Shown here: piece after piece, positions 42,483 through 51,957 of the stretch
How positions within the stretch are numbered: position 1 is the stretch's first letter
Layout of the letters: every line of letters starts with the position of its first letter
Position numbers and translations under genes: made by a program
Notes under the pieces: generated by a model
What the model saw: the letters and a program-made list of their open reading frames with translations, nothing else
The model's database searches: none
Told to the model about the DNA's origin: nothing
Assembly (NCBI RefSeq): GCF_003612015.1
Contig: NZ_RARB01000006.1
Coordinates: 191,263-255,262, forward strand
DNA: 64,000 nucleotides
Direction: 5' to 3'
From: Pantoea piersonii
GTDB lineage: Bacteria > Pseudomonadota > Gammaproteobacteria > Enterobacterales > Enterobacteriaceae

Positions 42483-42515
42483 AAAAAGGGAACCGGCCGC
42501 GCTGGCGGGTTCCCT
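42483..42515 (-). terminator. Terminator of the SRPBCC-ADH-monooxygenase operon
   Basis: Leftward reading gives AGGGAACC, 13-base loop, GGTTCCCT (8-base perfect stem at 42487-42515), then TTTTT. It lies 22 bases past the monooxygenase stop. Confidence 0.7.
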
Positions 42516-42537
42516 GGCTGGGCGTAGCAGGCGAGCC

Positions 42538-42828
42538 TCAGACAACCTCGGCGATAGCGTACTCGCGGGCGATGGCGCGGGTTTCTTTACCCCACGTCGA
42601 TGCTTTGGTTCTGACCTGATGAGCGTCGAAGGTTTCCTGACTGGTGAACAACTCCTCAACTGACCAGATTAAGGGATCGTCGGTTTCCCTGACCTCAAAA
42701 GCGAGGCATCCCGCCTCTTCCTTCGTCAGCCTGATGTGCTCAGGAAGATAACGGCGCACCAGCGCCGTCTCTTCCCGGTTTTTGCAGATTAAACGGCCAG
42801 TAAGCTTTATCACTGTTATCCCTTTCAT
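42538..42828 (-). CDS. Antibiotic biosynthesis monooxygenase (ABM) / quinol monooxygenase-like protein
   Basis: 96 residues with the dimeric alpha-beta barrel pattern: LTGRLICKNREETALVRRYLPEHIRLTKEEAGCLAFEVRETDDPLIWSVEELFTSQETFDAHQ. The Gly-Cys-Leu and the E-x-(F/Y)-x-x-x-x-x-x-x-H segments are typical of YgiN-like proteins, which act on quinols or keto compounds without metal or cofactor. Third gene after SRPBCC and alcohol dehydrogenase; the spacer to the dehydrogenase is 76 bases. Confidence 0.82.
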   Translation of the reverse strand: MKGITVIKLTGRLICKNREETALVRRYLPEHIRLTKEEAGCLAFEVRETDDPLIWSVEELFTSQETFDAHQVRTKASTWGKETRAIAREYAIAEVV

Positions 42829-42904
42829 TGCGTTACGTTTTAGCCGTTTTACACCAGTCTGACGCCTTATAAAAGCCTGACGGCGCTACATTTCACAGCC
42901 CGGT

Positions 42905-44071
42905 TCAGGGTGCGAAAATCGCGCGTACGCAGCCATCTTCTTTATGCTTAAACATCTCATAGCCGCGCGGCGCATCCTCCAGCGAGAAACGGTGCGTCGC
43001 CATAAAGGCAGGGTTAAGCTCATTCTTCGCGACGTGCTCCAGCAGCCGATGCATATAGCGCTGTCCATGTTGTTGCGCGGTACGGATAGTCAGGCTTTTG
43101 TTAATCATCAGCCCCAGCGGAAACTTATCCATCACGCCGTAAACGCCAAGGATAGCGATATTGCCGCCCTTCCGGCAGGCGTAGAGCGCCTGACGCAGCG
43201 CGGCGCCGACGTCGGTTTCCAGATGCAGCAGCTGTTTGGTTTTATCGTAAACCTGGGTAAGGCCTTCGCCGCGCGCCTCCATGCCGACAGCGTCGATACA
43301 GCTGTCCGGGCCGCGCCCGCCGGTGAGCTCCAGCAGCGCCTCGTTGATATCGACCTGGGTGTAATCGAGCGTAATGCTGCCTGCATAGTCGCGCGCCATC
43401 GCCAGGCGTTCCGGATAGCGGTCGATGCCGATGACCTGATGCGCGCCCATCAGCCACGCGCTTTGCTGCGCCATTAAGCCAACGCCGCCGCAGCCCCACA
43501 CCACTACCGTATCGCCAGGGTGGATATTGCAAAAATCGGCACCCATATAGCCGGTCGGAGCCGCATCGGAGAGAAAGAGCGCCTGCTCGTCGGTTACGCC
43601 TTCCGGCACCACAAAACAGTCGTTATCGGCAAAAGGCACGCGAACATATTCAGCGTGCGAGCCTGCATAGCCGCCGAACGCGTGGCTGTAGGCATAAATG
43701 CCGCCGGTAGGGTGTCCCAGCACCGTTTCGCCTTTCTCCCACTGCGGATTGGTGTTGTCACAGCAGGATGGCAGCTGGTGCTGACAGTACCAGCAGGAGC
43801 CGCACGAGATAAACGAGGGAACCACGACGCGATCGCCGCGACGGATCTGTTTTACCGCGCTGCCAACCTCCACCACTTCGCCCATAAATTCATGGCCGAG
43901 AATATCCCCTTCGCGCATGCTCGGGATCAGCCCGTCGATTACGTGCAAATCAGAGCCGCAGGTGGTGGTTAAAATAACGCGAATAATCGCATCATGCGGA
44001 TTAAGCAGGCCCGGATCGGCCACCGTTTCAACGCTGAGATCGTTTACGCCGTTCCAGCAGAGTGCGCGCAT
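42905..44071 (-). CDS. Zinc-dependent alcohol dehydrogenase (MDR, formaldehyde-dehydrogenase-like)
   Basis: 388 residues. Catalytic zinc ligands are in TTCGSDLHVIDG and GHEFMGEVVEVG; the structural zinc lobe has C-x2-C-x2-C-like cysteines (ISCGSCWYCQHQLPSCCDN). The cofactor motif is WGCGGVGLMAQQSAWLMGA with D at the end of the second strand (IGIDRYPER), so NAD is likely. The long loop (TQVYDKTKQLLHLETDVG) is characteristic of the glutathione-independent formaldehyde dehydrogenase-like group. Begins immediately after the stop of the SRPBCC gene (TAGATG), so coupled. Confidence 0.9.
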   Translation of the reverse strand: MRALCWNGVNDLSVETVADPGLLNPHDAIIRVILTTTCGSDLHVIDGLIPSMREGDILGHEFMGEVVEVGSAVKQIRRGDRVVVPSFISCGSCWYCQHQLPSCCDNTNPQWEKGETVLGHPTGGIYAYSHAFGGYAGSHAEYVRVPFADNDCFVVPEGVTDEQALFLSDAAPTGYMGADFCNIHPGDTVVVWGCGGVGLMAQQSAWLMGAHQVIGIDRYPERLAMARDYAGSITLDYTQVDINEALLELTGGRGPDSCIDAVGMEARGEGLTQVYDKTKQLLHLETDVGAALRQALYACRKGGNIAILGVYGVMDKFPLGLMINKSLTIRTAQQHGQRYMHRLLEHVAKNELNPAFMATHRFSLEDAPRGYEMFKHKEDGCVRAIFAP

Positions 44072-44605
44072 CTATTTCTCCTTATCCTGACGTTCGGCAT
44101 GTCGGCCAGCGGGCTGACCATCAAGCGTGGGGATCTCGCCGGTTTCGGCCAGACTTTTAAATCGGTGCAGCGCCTTGCTGGCGATCTCTTTGGGCAGCAG
44201 GTCGAAGAAGGTCGTGACCTTTTTACCCAGCGCGCCCCCCGGCGGCGTGAAACGCAGCGTCAGCGACAGCTCGGTTCCCCACTCACCCGGCGCCGGGCGC
44301 AGCAGCAGTTCGCCTTCGTTAGGGATATCTGCCCCTTCCAGAGACTGCCAGGCGATGATCTCTCCCGGTTGCGCCTCAACAATGCGGCTCTCCCAGGAGT
44401 AATGTTTGCCGAGCGGGCCATCGACCTGCCACAACGCATCGCTTTTGTTAACGGGCGTAACGGTCGCAAAATGGCTCATAATGCGGGGCAAGGTGTCAGG
44501 CTCCAGCCAGAGGGCAAAAAGGTCAGTAGCGGGACGCCCGACGGTTATCCAGCGGCGTAGCGTAAGCACGTCGGCAACAGCATCAGGTTTTGATTTTTTG
44601 GCCAA
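44072..44605 (-). CDS. SRPBCC (polyketide cyclase/Bet v1-like) protein
   Basis: 177 residues if translation begins at the TTG at 44603-44605, which has AGGAGG five bases upstream; ATGs at 44635 and 44641 have no ribosome site. The pattern RRWITVGRPATDLFALWLEP then IMSHFATVTPVNKSDALWQVDGPLGKHYSWESRIVEAQPGEIIAWQSL is that of START/SRPBCC proteins related to YgjR-type cyclase/dehydrases. The C-terminal helix lies at about 130-160. First gene of an operon with the alcohol dehydrogenase. Confidence 0.75.
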   Translation of the reverse strand: MAKKSKPDAVADVLTLRRWITVGRPATDLFALWLEPDTLPRIMSHFATVTPVNKSDALWQVDGPLGKHYSWESRIVEAQPGEIIAWQSLEGADIPNEGELLLRPAPGEWGTELSLTLRFTPPGGALGKKVTTFFDLLPKEIASKALHRFKSLAETGEIPTLDGQPAGRHAERQDKEK

Positions 44606-44714
44606 AGGATCCTCCTGTAAGGCGCAAACAGCCATTAACATAGTTTGAGTTAAGTCCAGAGGATCGGATATTGCGAGCGAAACCGCAGGCGGGAGGGGGA
44701 ATTCTGGCGCGCAG

Positions 44715-44738
44715 AAAAAAGCCGGGAATGCTCCCGGC
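44715..44738 (-). terminator. Terminator of the 98-residue gene
   Basis: Leftward: GCCGGGA-GCAT-TCCCGGC followed by TTTTTT, six bases past the stop. A strong rho-independent terminator. Confidence 0.88.
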
Positions 44739-44743
44739 CGGGT

Positions 44744-45040
44744 TTATTGCTGGCTGTCCTGCCAGTGTCGTTCGCAGTGTTCGCGCGCTTCGGCGGGCAG
44801 ATCGCGCAGTTCCGGCAGGCTGTCGCCAGAACCGTAGTCCATCGCCACTGCGACCTCTTTTTGCTCATCACGCGCGGCGAAACTGAGCTTCTCGTCCAGC
44901 TTGCGCCACTCCCCATCCTCTTGCCGGTAAATCAGCGCATAGACAGGCGTCTTTTCATCGTCGCCGTAAATCTCATATTTCTGTGCCCCTTCACCTTCAG
45001 AACCAAACTGCAGAGTGTCAATCAATACGGAATCGGCCAT
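44744..45040 (-). CDS. Hypothetical acidic protein, 98 residues
   Basis: Start at 45038-45040 with GAGGAG upstream; the longer open frame lacks a ribosome site. The product is soluble and strongly acidic (for example EGEGAQKYEIYGDDEKTPVYALIYRQEDGEW), with a tryptophan-ended C-terminus (HWQDSQQ). No signal peptide or family recognised. It is a monocistronic gene with its own strong terminator. Confidence 0.7.
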   Translation of the reverse strand: MADSVLIDTLQFGSEGEGAQKYEIYGDDEKTPVYALIYRQEDGEWRKLDEKLSFAARDEQKEVAVAMDYGSGDSLPELRDLPAEAREHCERHWQDSQQ

Positions 45041-45693
45041 GTTTTTCTCCTCGGTCACCAGAAAATAAGCATAGCCTATTGCCCGGAGCAGATACGCCCT
45101 GGCAGAAAGAGGGCCAGCGTTTTGGCTGGCGCAGCATCCTTGTCGGGGCTCTGCCTCAGTTAAATAGAGCAATCCCGGAAGCGCTGGCATTTATCTCAGG
45201 GATGCGTTTAAAAGAAATGAACATGGTATTTTTACAACGGATGTTAACGAATATTTATAAGCGAATGCGTAACGGGGACAAATAATAAAAATGACAATAC
45301 GAAAACCTTACTCAAAATTTATCTCATTTAACATTGATCATTATTCTGGAATAACAATATAATGGTCACATATATGATCTTTTCGACCACTTTGTTAAAT
45401 TAATAAGTAACAGTAAATTTTTATTTTAACATTAACACGTAACAGGAGTTTTTAAGGGAACAGCTATTTATCAATTATTTTCAAATATCTCTCGCCAGTT
45501 CTGACAGTTAGAACGATTTGGGATGCTTATAAGCTAAAGGAAGACCCCCAAACGGAAGGGAAACGAAAAAGCTTTCCTCCCGGTGATGGAACCAACATAA
45601 ACCAATGCATTTACCTGAACGATTGCGATATGAATCTTATCGGAACAGGTCACTGTGCATTATAAAATTTATCTCAGTAAAGGATGTCTGAAT
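45041..45693. other. AT-rich promoter and leader region of the fimbrial operon
   Basis: About 650 bases without a credible gene. From 45240 rightwards the base composition falls sharply towards A and T, marking the left edge of the fimbrial island. Between 45490 and 45661 several hairpins can be paired by hand: GTTCT-gacagtt-AGAAC (45499-45515), TTTGGG (45517-45522) with CCCAAA (45547-45552) enclosing GCTTATAAGC, and the nested hairpin annotated at 45604. Confidence 0.5.
45604..45661 (+). promoter_or_regulatory. Nested hairpin in the fimbrial leader
   Basis: Three stacked stems share one axis: AATGCA (45604) with TGCATT (45656), ACCTG (45613) with CAGGT (45646), and CGATA (45626) with TATCG (45638), closed by loop TGAATCT. 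All three stems are perfect. It ends 32 bases before the ATG of the major subunit. Possibly a control or mRNA-stability element. Confidence 0.4.
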
Positions 45694-46296
45694 ATGAAAA
45701 TTGTCATGTTGAATAAAACTGCTGCCGGTCTGTTTTTATTAACAGCATGCAATGCGGCTTTCGCCAGCACCACAACAGCCGATGTCGGTGGCGGCACTAT
45801 CACCTTTTACGGTTCAGTAACCGATGCAACCTGTAATGTTACGACGAATAGCGGAAGCGACTTTTCCGTTGATCTGAATCCCGTTACGACAAGCGATCTG
45901 GGAACAACCGCTGGAGTTATCAGCACCAATGCCAAACAGTTTACGTTGAACATCGACGGCTGTTCTGGCTTTGACAGCACCAGCACGGCTGCGCAAACGC
46001 TTATGATTACCTTCTCAGGCGGAAATGTCTCTGACGATAACACCTACCTGAAAAACGGCTCGGGTACGGCCAGCGGCGTGGGGATTGGCATTACCAAAGA
46101 TGGCAGCACGCTGGTAGCGTTGAACACGGCGTTAGATACCGGTATGGCGACGACCTCTTCTGACGGCACCACTTATGATACAGCGCCTGCGTCAGGCACG
46201 CTGAGTTACTACGCCAATTACTATAACTACGGCGGCTCATCCGTCGCTGCGGGGTCTGTCGTCACCACAGCGACCTACACCTTTACCTATGAGTAA
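45694..46296 (+). CDS. Type 1-like fimbrial major subunit
   Basis: 200 residues from the ATG at 45694 (AAAGGA upstream; an in-frame GTG at 45655 has none). Signal peptide ends AAFA before STTTADVGGG. The mature subunit has the usual N-terminal donor strand (GGGTITFYGSVTDATCNVTT), a cysteine pair (ATCNV and DGCSGF) and the C-terminal beta-zipper end YTFTYE with a penultimate tyrosine. Exported through the periplasm and assembled by the chaperone and usher that follow. Confidence 0.9.
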   Translation: MKIVMLNKTAAGLFLLTACNAAFASTTTADVGGGTITFYGSVTDATCNVTTNSGSDFSVDLNPVTTSDLGTTAGVISTNAKQFTLNIDGCSGFDSTSTAAQTLMITFSGGNVSDDNTYLKNGSGTASGVGIGITKDGSTLVALNTALDTGMATTSSDGTTYDTAPASGTLSYYANYYNYGGSSVAAGSVVTTATYTFTYE

Positions 46297-46353
46297 TTAA
46301 GAAGGATCAGGACGATTAGCGATGGCAAGGATGTCATATTTTAAGGACAGAAA

Positions 46354-47064
46354 ATGAAGACCCTTTCCTGTGGATTATTACTGCTTACTCTCTCCGCTCA
46401 TGCAAGCGCCAGCGTGGTGATGAATAATACACGCGTAATTTTTCCGAGCGACAAAGAAAGCGTTAATGTCCAGCTTATTAATAAGTCAGCGGAAGGCCAT
46501 CTTGTTCAGTCATGGGTGGATAATGGAAATCCCAACGAGAAACCTGAAAATCTCAGATTACCCCTGGCTGTGGTTCCCGCTGTTGTTAAAATTGGGGCTG
46601 GTGATGGTCAAATTCTGACGGTTGTTAAAAGTAACCTTGCGGCCGCGCTGCCCGCCGACCGTGAGACCCTGTTCTGGCTTAACTTTATTGATATCCCTCC
46701 GCAGCCAAAAGATAAACGCGGAAACTTTATCCAGTTCGCTGTCAGGAATCGGGTAAAGGTTTTTTACCGCCCGGCGGCTCTTAACGTCCGTCAAATCGAC
46801 GTGCAAACCCACCTTCAAATAAAGCGAGAAGGCAATAACGCCTGCGTTAATAACCGCTCGCCTTATTTTATTACTGCGGCTGGATTAAGTAACGTTCAAA
46901 AAGGAAGCCAAAAAGACAACTTACTTAAAAAAACACTGCTCATTAAACCATTCAGCTGCGCACCACTGGATAATTCCATTGCTTACGTTAGTAAGAGACA
47001 GACCTGGTTGACTTACTTAGATGACTTCGGGACACTCAGAACTGTCAGCATTCCTGTAATATGA
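46354..47064 (+). CDS. Periplasmic fimbrial chaperone (PapD family)
   Basis: 236 residues. Signal peptide ending HASA before SVVMNNTRVIF. Family marks: NKSAEGHLVQSWVD (first domain), the FWLNFIDIPP segment with the G1-strand neighbourhood, and the later N-terminal-to-second-domain junction with RVKVFYRP. The conserved arginine of the subunit-binding cleft sits in TRVIFP. A pair of cysteines (NACVN and PFSCAP) in the second domain is found in some chaperones of this family. Its stop overlaps the usher start (ATGA). Confidence 0.92.
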   Translation: MKTLSCGLLLLTLSAHASASVVMNNTRVIFPSDKESVNVQLINKSAEGHLVQSWVDNGNPNEKPENLRLPLAVVPAVVKIGAGDGQILTVVKSNLAAALPADRETLFWLNFIDIPPQPKDKRGNFIQFAVRNRVKVFYRPAALNVRQIDVQTHLQIKREGNNACVNNRSPYFITAAGLSNVQKGSQKDNLLKKTLLIKPFSCAPLDNSIAYVSKRQTWLTYLDDFGTLRTVSIPVI

Positions 47065-49496
47065 AAAGAAGAACGGATTGTTATAAAGTTACCTTACTAT
47101 TTCTTGGTACGCTGTATTCAGCAATCGTTTATGCGGACGACGAGTTTAACCCTGGATTTCTGGTTGGCAGCGCTGTTAATACTCGTATATCAGAAGCGAA
47201 GAATACGATTTCCCCAGGCGTCTATAAGGTTGATGTCTATGTGAATAAAGAGTGGAAAGGTAACTATCAGCTAAAGGTCGCAGAGGGCAATGATCTCTTT
47301 ATTCAAAAAGCGGACTTCTTTAAGTTTGACATCAAAACCGAGGCAACGTCAGAAACCTCGCCCTCAACTAATGCGCAGGGTTGGGTTTTATTAACTCTCT
47401 TTCTTAAGGAGAGTGAGTTCAAGTTCCGTCAAAACACATTCCAGCTTGATATTACCGTGCCTCAGGCAAGGATTATCGTGCACGACAAAAACTGGATGCC
47501 CCCTGAACAGTGGGATAAGGGCATTACAGGTTTGTTCACCAACTATAACCTTATTTACACTGACGGGAACTATAAAAACAGCAGCGATCAGTCTTCGCTT
47601 TATGTGACGTTGAACAGCGGTTTTAATATTGCAGACTGGCACTTACGTGATAAATCCTATTATTATCACAACAAAAGCAATTCCAGCTGGATCACGCGCG
47701 CCCGCTATCTGGAAAAATCGTTTCCCGCGATAAATTCTACGGCAAAAGCAGGCGAGGACTACACCAGCTCGGACTGGTTTGACAGCTTCAAGTTCCGGGG
47801 CGTGGCTCTTATAAAAGATCTCTCTATGCTGCCCGACAGCTATCGTCTCTATATGCCTGTCGTCAGAGGCGTTGCGGAAAGCAATGCAGTAGTTAAGGTG
47901 ATCCAGAACGACAAGATCGTTTTTCAACAGAGCGTTCCTGCCGGCCCCTTCGAGTTCGCCGACCTGATGCCGACTGGCTCGCGCTCGGATCTGAGCCTGG
48001 TGATTGAATACGCTAATGGCAAAAAGACAACAGCGATAATCCCCTATTCCGCGTCAGGCAATCTGTTGAGAAGCGGCAGCTCCGACTGGGCCTTATACGC
48101 AGGCAAATTCAAAAGCGATTACTATTTTAAAAACAGCAATTTTGTGCAGGCGGAATATTCACGGGGGTTAAATAACTCTCTGACGATAGTCGCAGGCTCT
48201 ATCACAGGCGAAAATTATCAGTCTGGCCTGGCAGGCGCAGGGCTGTTGATTCCTTATCTAGGAACGTTAACCACAAGCTACCAATACGCCCGTGCTAAGG
48301 CTTCTGGCGCACACGCGCGTGGAGGCAAGGCCAGAATTTCGCTGAACAAATATTTTCCGACAAGAACCTCAATCACTGTCTCAGCGACCCATAATGAAAA
48401 AAATTACCTCACGCTAAGCCAGTCAGATTCCGCAGCGCAGTATGTCTCTGCGCAAACTGGCTACCGTGTGCAAGAACAAAACAGCTTCAGCGCGGCGATC
48501 GACCAACGCCTTCCTGAGGGGTATGGTTCGCTTAATGCGAGTATTTACGCCACAGGCTACTGGAATACCAGTAAAACATCTCGCCAGTTTAGCCTGGGCT
48601 GGAGCAACAGCTATAACCAGATATCCTGGACAGTCAATGCGGGTAGACGTATTTATACCGACTCTTCGCTTCTGGAGCAGGAGAAACGAACCGCCGTTTA
48701 TCACGATGAGAGCTACGGCAGCATTAGCGTCAGCATTCCCTGGAGCATTTTTAACCACAACGGAACGATAACCGCGGCGTCAAACGTTCAGGGAAGCCAG
48801 CATTCGTCCTCTGTCGGCTGGAATGAGACGGTCTCTGAACGATTGCGATATAACCTGCTGGCCAGTAGCAAGAGCAGCGATCGCGCGTCGTCCAGTGGCT
48901 ACGTTTCCTATACCTCCCCCTGGTCGACCCTGACTGGCAACCTGGCTCAGAGCAGAAACTCAACGCAGTATGGTTTCAGCGCCTCAGGCAGCCTTCTGTT
49001 ATCACAGCATGGTCTGCTGGCCTCTCCGCAAACGGGCAACCACTTCGTCATTATTGACGCGCCGGGGATCGCGGATGCGAAAGTGAATGGCAATGCCAGT
49101 ATCGTAACGAATAGCGCGGGTAAGGCGCTGTTGCCCTACGCTACGCCGTGGCGCAAAAACACGCTCTATCTGAATGCGGATTCTGCCAGCGATATTGAGG
49201 GGAATATTAAAAAAGTTGCCCCGTGGAAAGGCAGTATTTCTTACGTTAAGTACATTACCGACACGCGAAAAACCTTCTCTTTACGCGCCACTAATAATAA
49301 TGGCGCACCGCTGACGTTCGGCGCCTCTCTTTATGACAAACAGGGTAATGAACTGGGCTATGTCGCTCAGGGCGGGCTTATTCATATCAAAGCGGACACA
49401 TTGCCCGACTCAATACGCGTTCAGACAGATAAGACGCACGCCTGCCTCATAGAGGAGGTTGTGCTGACTGGGGATAATATATGCAAAAATTTATAA
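47061..49496 (+). CDS. Fimbrial outer-membrane usher protein
   Basis: 811 residues. Signal peptide ending SAIVYA, then DDEFNPGFLVGSAV (the chaperone-subunit-binding N-terminal domain). The plug domain sits in the middle of a 24-strand beta-barrel (PVVRGVAESNAVVKVIQNDKIVFQQSVPAGPF), and two C-terminal domains follow the barrel (FVIIDAPGIADAKVNGN and FSLRATNNNGAPLTFGASLYDKQG), ending HACLIEEV. It is the assembly platform and pore for the fimbria. Slightly shorter than FimD. Its 3' end overlaps the adhesin gene by 16 bases. Confidence 0.93.
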   Translation: MKRRTDCYKVTLLFLGTLYSAIVYADDEFNPGFLVGSAVNTRISEAKNTISPGVYKVDVYVNKEWKGNYQLKVAEGNDLFIQKADFFKFDIKTEATSETSPSTNAQGWVLLTLFLKESEFKFRQNTFQLDITVPQARIIVHDKNWMPPEQWDKGITGLFTNYNLIYTDGNYKNSSDQSSLYVTLNSGFNIADWHLRDKSYYYHNKSNSSWITRARYLEKSFPAINSTAKAGEDYTSSDWFDSFKFRGVALIKDLSMLPDSYRLYMPVVRGVAESNAVVKVIQNDKIVFQQSVPAGPFEFADLMPTGSRSDLSLVIEYANGKKTTAIIPYSASGNLLRSGSSDWALYAGKFKSDYYFKNSNFVQAEYSRGLNNSLTIVAGSITGENYQSGLAGAGLLIPYLGTLTTSYQYARAKASGAHARGGKARISLNKYFPTRTSITVSATHNEKNYLTLSQSDSAAQYVSAQTGYRVQEQNSFSAAIDQRLPEGYGSLNASIYATGYWNTSKTSRQFSLGWSNSYNQISWTVNAGRRIYTDSSLLEQEKRTAVYHDESYGSISVSIPWSIFNHNGTITAASNVQGSQHSSSVGWNETVSERLRYNLLASSKSSDRASSSGYVSYTSPWSTLTGNLAQSRNSTQYGFSASGSLLLSQHGLLASPQTGNHFVIIDAPGIADAKVNGNASIVTNSAGKALLPYATPWRKNTLYLNADSASDIEGNIKKVAPWKGSISYVKYITDTRKTFSLRATNNNGAPLTFGASLYDKQGNELGYVAQGGLIHIKADTLPDSIRVQTDKTHACLIEEVVLTGDNICKNL

Positions 49497-50566
49497 ATCG
49501 TTTGCTGTGGATCCTGCTTTTTGCAGCAGGTATCAGCGCAGTGTCAGTGACGCCAGCTTTAGCTATCGGGAGCTGCGATCCCAATAATATCTCATCGGGT
49601 AACAACTCCGTGGCGCTTTCAACGATTAGCGATATCGACCTTGCAACGATGTTGTCGCTGACTAATAGCTATTCGCTGACAACCAGCTCTAACTTTAGCG
49701 GTTATAAGTTAGTCTGTATCCTGAGCGGTGAGACGCTTCAATATCGAAACGGTATTGAGGGGGGCTATACCGTTAAGTTTACCAGCGGCGATGTGGATAC
49801 TTATATCAAATTTACTGCCTCTCTCTCCGTTAACAATAAGTATTTCGACAGTGGTCTTATCAGTACTAGCTATTCTGCTTCGGATTTTGATACTGAGATA
49901 ACCTTAACGGCGGAACTCGTAACAGGTTCTGATTATGATGTCGCCAGTACCAGCGGCAGCGTTGAGATCCCACTGCTGTATCTTACAAGTTCAAGCTATA
50001 GCAAAACGTATTCTACCGCCAGCGCGCTGCGGAGTCAGGTCTCTACCCGGGCTGCCGCAGCGGCATCATCATATTACGATCTAAAAGGATTCGCCTCGGT
50101 TAATGTCTCGTTCTCACCGGTCAGCACCACCTGCGTTATTGAAAACCAAGAATTTACACTGCCTTCAACCACGCTGTTTGCTATTCAGTCCGGCGAGACT
50201 TCCGATACACAATTTACTATTCCTGTTACCTGTAGCGGCAGCCTAAACAGTCTGGCGACAAAGACCTTCAATCTGAGAGCCTACAGTGGCGATATCGTTG
50301 ACGCCACGCGCTATATTATCAGGAACGCGTCATCAACCTCTTCGGGGATCGGCTTTCAGCTGTTTAATGATACGGCCGATCCGCTGGTATTCAGCGCCAG
50401 TTATGACTCAAGCTCAACGTCGCTTGCTTCAATGACACAAGGTTCAGATTTGATCACCTCGCTTACCTCATTGAATATCGGTGCGCGCTATAAAATTTAC
50501 GATAGTTCTTCCGCAACGCCCGGAACCGTTGTAGGCACCATAACGATTTATATGGAGTATGACTAA
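49481..50566 (+). CDS. Fimbrial tip adhesin-like subunit
   Basis: 361 residues. Signal peptide ending VTPALA. An N-terminal domain (about 30-200), rich in Ser, Thr and Tyr, is followed by a linker with RAAAAASS and a C-terminal pilin domain (about 205-361) that begins with a donor-strand-like VNVSFSPVSTTCVI and ends IYMEYD with the penultimate tyrosine. Two-domain build and last position in the operon indicate the tip adhesin. The lectin domain is not recognisable as FimH or MrkD type, so the receptor is unknown. Confidence 0.82.
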   Translation: MQKFINRLLWILLFAAGISAVSVTPALAIGSCDPNNISSGNNSVALSTISDIDLATMLSLTNSYSLTTSSNFSGYKLVCILSGETLQYRNGIEGGYTVKFTSGDVDTYIKFTASLSVNNKYFDSGLISTSYSASDFDTEITLTAELVTGSDYDVASTSGSVEIPLLYLTSSSYSKTYSTASALRSQVSTRAAAAASSYYDLKGFASVNVSFSPVSTTCVIENQEFTLPSTTLFAIQSGETSDTQFTIPVTCSGSLNSLATKTFNLRAYSGDIVDATRYIIRNASSTSSGIGFQLFNDTADPLVFSASYDSSSTSLASMTQGSDLITSLTSLNIGARYKIYDSSSATPGTVVGTITIYMEYD

Positions 50567-50612
50567 CTCGCCTGGTTAAAGCTCTCCCAGGCGAGACGGC
50601 AAAAAGATTTTT
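50567..50612 (+). terminator. Terminator of the fimbrial operon
   Basis: CTCGCCTGG and CCAGGCGAG form a perfect nine-base stem directly after the adhesin stop; a run of six T residues lies 11 bases further on (50607-50612), so the match to an intrinsic terminator is incomplete. Confidence 0.55.
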
Positions 50613-50778
50613 TATAATTCAGGTTTCTTATCTCTTCGTCCGGCACTTATCATTCCCCCTAAATGGCTCGCTTTCAGCGCGACAATGTGCGCGCCCTGCC
50701 GTTTTTATACGACTCACGCGATGCGGCTGCCTGTACGATGACATCAGGCAACGAACATAACGGAAACAGAGGTAACGG

Positions 50779-51693
50779 ATGATGTCCCAGAAGAAAGCAA
50801 CGCTTATCGGTCTGATGGCCATTGTGCTGTGGAGCGCGATTGTCGGGCTGATAAAAAGCGTTAGCGAAGGGTTCGGCCCGGTCGGTGGCGCGGCGCTAAT
50901 CTATAGCTGTAGCGCGTTGTTGCTGCTCTTTACCCTTGGCTTTCCCGATCTACGCACCTTTCCGCGGCGTTATCTGATCGCTGGCAGCATTTTATTTGTC
51001 TGTTACGAACTTTGCCTGTCGCTGTCGCTCGGCTTTACCCACAGCGGTCGTCAGGCGATTGAAGTCGGCATGGTGAATTATCTCTGGCCGAGCATGACTA
51101 TCGTGCTGACGGTTATCGTCAACCGCCAAAAAACCAGCCTGTTTATCGTTCCCGGCGTTCTTCTTGCTGTCGCGGGTATAGGTCGCGTCCTCGGTGGCGA
51201 GAACGCCTTTTCGCTGAGCGAGATTGGCAATAATGTTATGGAGAATCCGCTCAGCTACGGGCTGGCATTTAGCGGCGCGGTGATCTGGGCGATCTACTGC
51301 GTGGCGACGAAAAAAATCGCCAACGGCAGTAACGGCATCACGCTGTTTTTTATATTAACCGCGCTGACGCTGTGGGTGAAATTTCTGCTGTCGCCACAGC
51401 CCGCTTTTATTTTCTCGCCGCAGTCGCTGAGCGCGCTTGCGCTGGCCGCCATTGCGATGAGCTTCGGCTACGCCGCCTGGAACACCGGCATTCTGCACGG
51501 AAACGTTAATCTGCTGGCCGCTGCTTCCTACTTTATTCCGGTTATTTCCTCTTTGCTGGCCGCGGTTATCCTTAACTCGCACCTGACGTTATCGTTCTGG
51601 CAGGGTACGGCAATGGTCAGCCTGGGTTCACTGATCTGCTGGTGGTCAACCCGAACCGCTGGCAGTAAAAAAGCCGCGCGGGAGACGTCATAA
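50779..51693 (+). CDS. yddG: Aromatic amino acid exporter, DMT superfamily
   Basis: 304 residues with ten hydrophobic segments. The N-terminus (KATLIGLMAIVLWSAIVGLIKSVSEGFGPVGGAALIYS) and the RQAIEVGMVNYLWPS and YAAWNTGILHGNV segments match E. coli YddG almost throughout, including the ELCLSLSLG stretch. YddG exports aromatic amino acids and other amphipathic compounds. GAGG lies six bases before the ATG. It starts 212 bases after the fimbrial operon and looks independently transcribed. Confidence 0.92.
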   Translation: MMSQKKATLIGLMAIVLWSAIVGLIKSVSEGFGPVGGAALIYSCSALLLLFTLGFPDLRTFPRRYLIAGSILFVCYELCLSLSLGFTHSGRQAIEVGMVNYLWPSMTIVLTVIVNRQKTSLFIVPGVLLAVAGIGRVLGGENAFSLSEIGNNVMENPLSYGLAFSGAVIWAIYCVATKKIANGSNGITLFFILTALTLWVKFLLSPQPAFIFSPQSLSALALAAIAMSFGYAAWNTGILHGNVNLLAAASYFIPVISSLLAAVILNSHLTLSFWQGTAMVSLGSLICWWSTRTAGSKKAARETS

Positions 51694-51957
51694 CGTTTCG
51701 TGTTAATAAAGCCATGCAGCGGCGAATAACGTGTAAAACGGTGTGGCGGAGTCAATCCGCCATATCTCTGGCGCACAAATTTACAACAATAAGAAAACAG
51801 GTCCGAATATTTCAATAAGAAATACGCGTATTAATTTACACCCGTTCCCATAATGGATTGGTTGTGTAGAGGATGGTCCCAATAAGCCTGGTTAGTTTCA
51901 GGATGAAATGATACTCTTTTTTATGTTACTCACGGTTAATAATGAAGTATTGCCAGC

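Noticed and set aside
45490..45600. Cyclic di-GMP riboswitch in the fimbrial leader
   Set aside because: The conserved GEMM core was not found.
45604..45661. Inverted repeat as an invertible fimbrial phase switch
   Set aside because: The arms are only five or six bases, nested over 58 bases, and no recombinase gene is near; RNA structure is the simpler reading.
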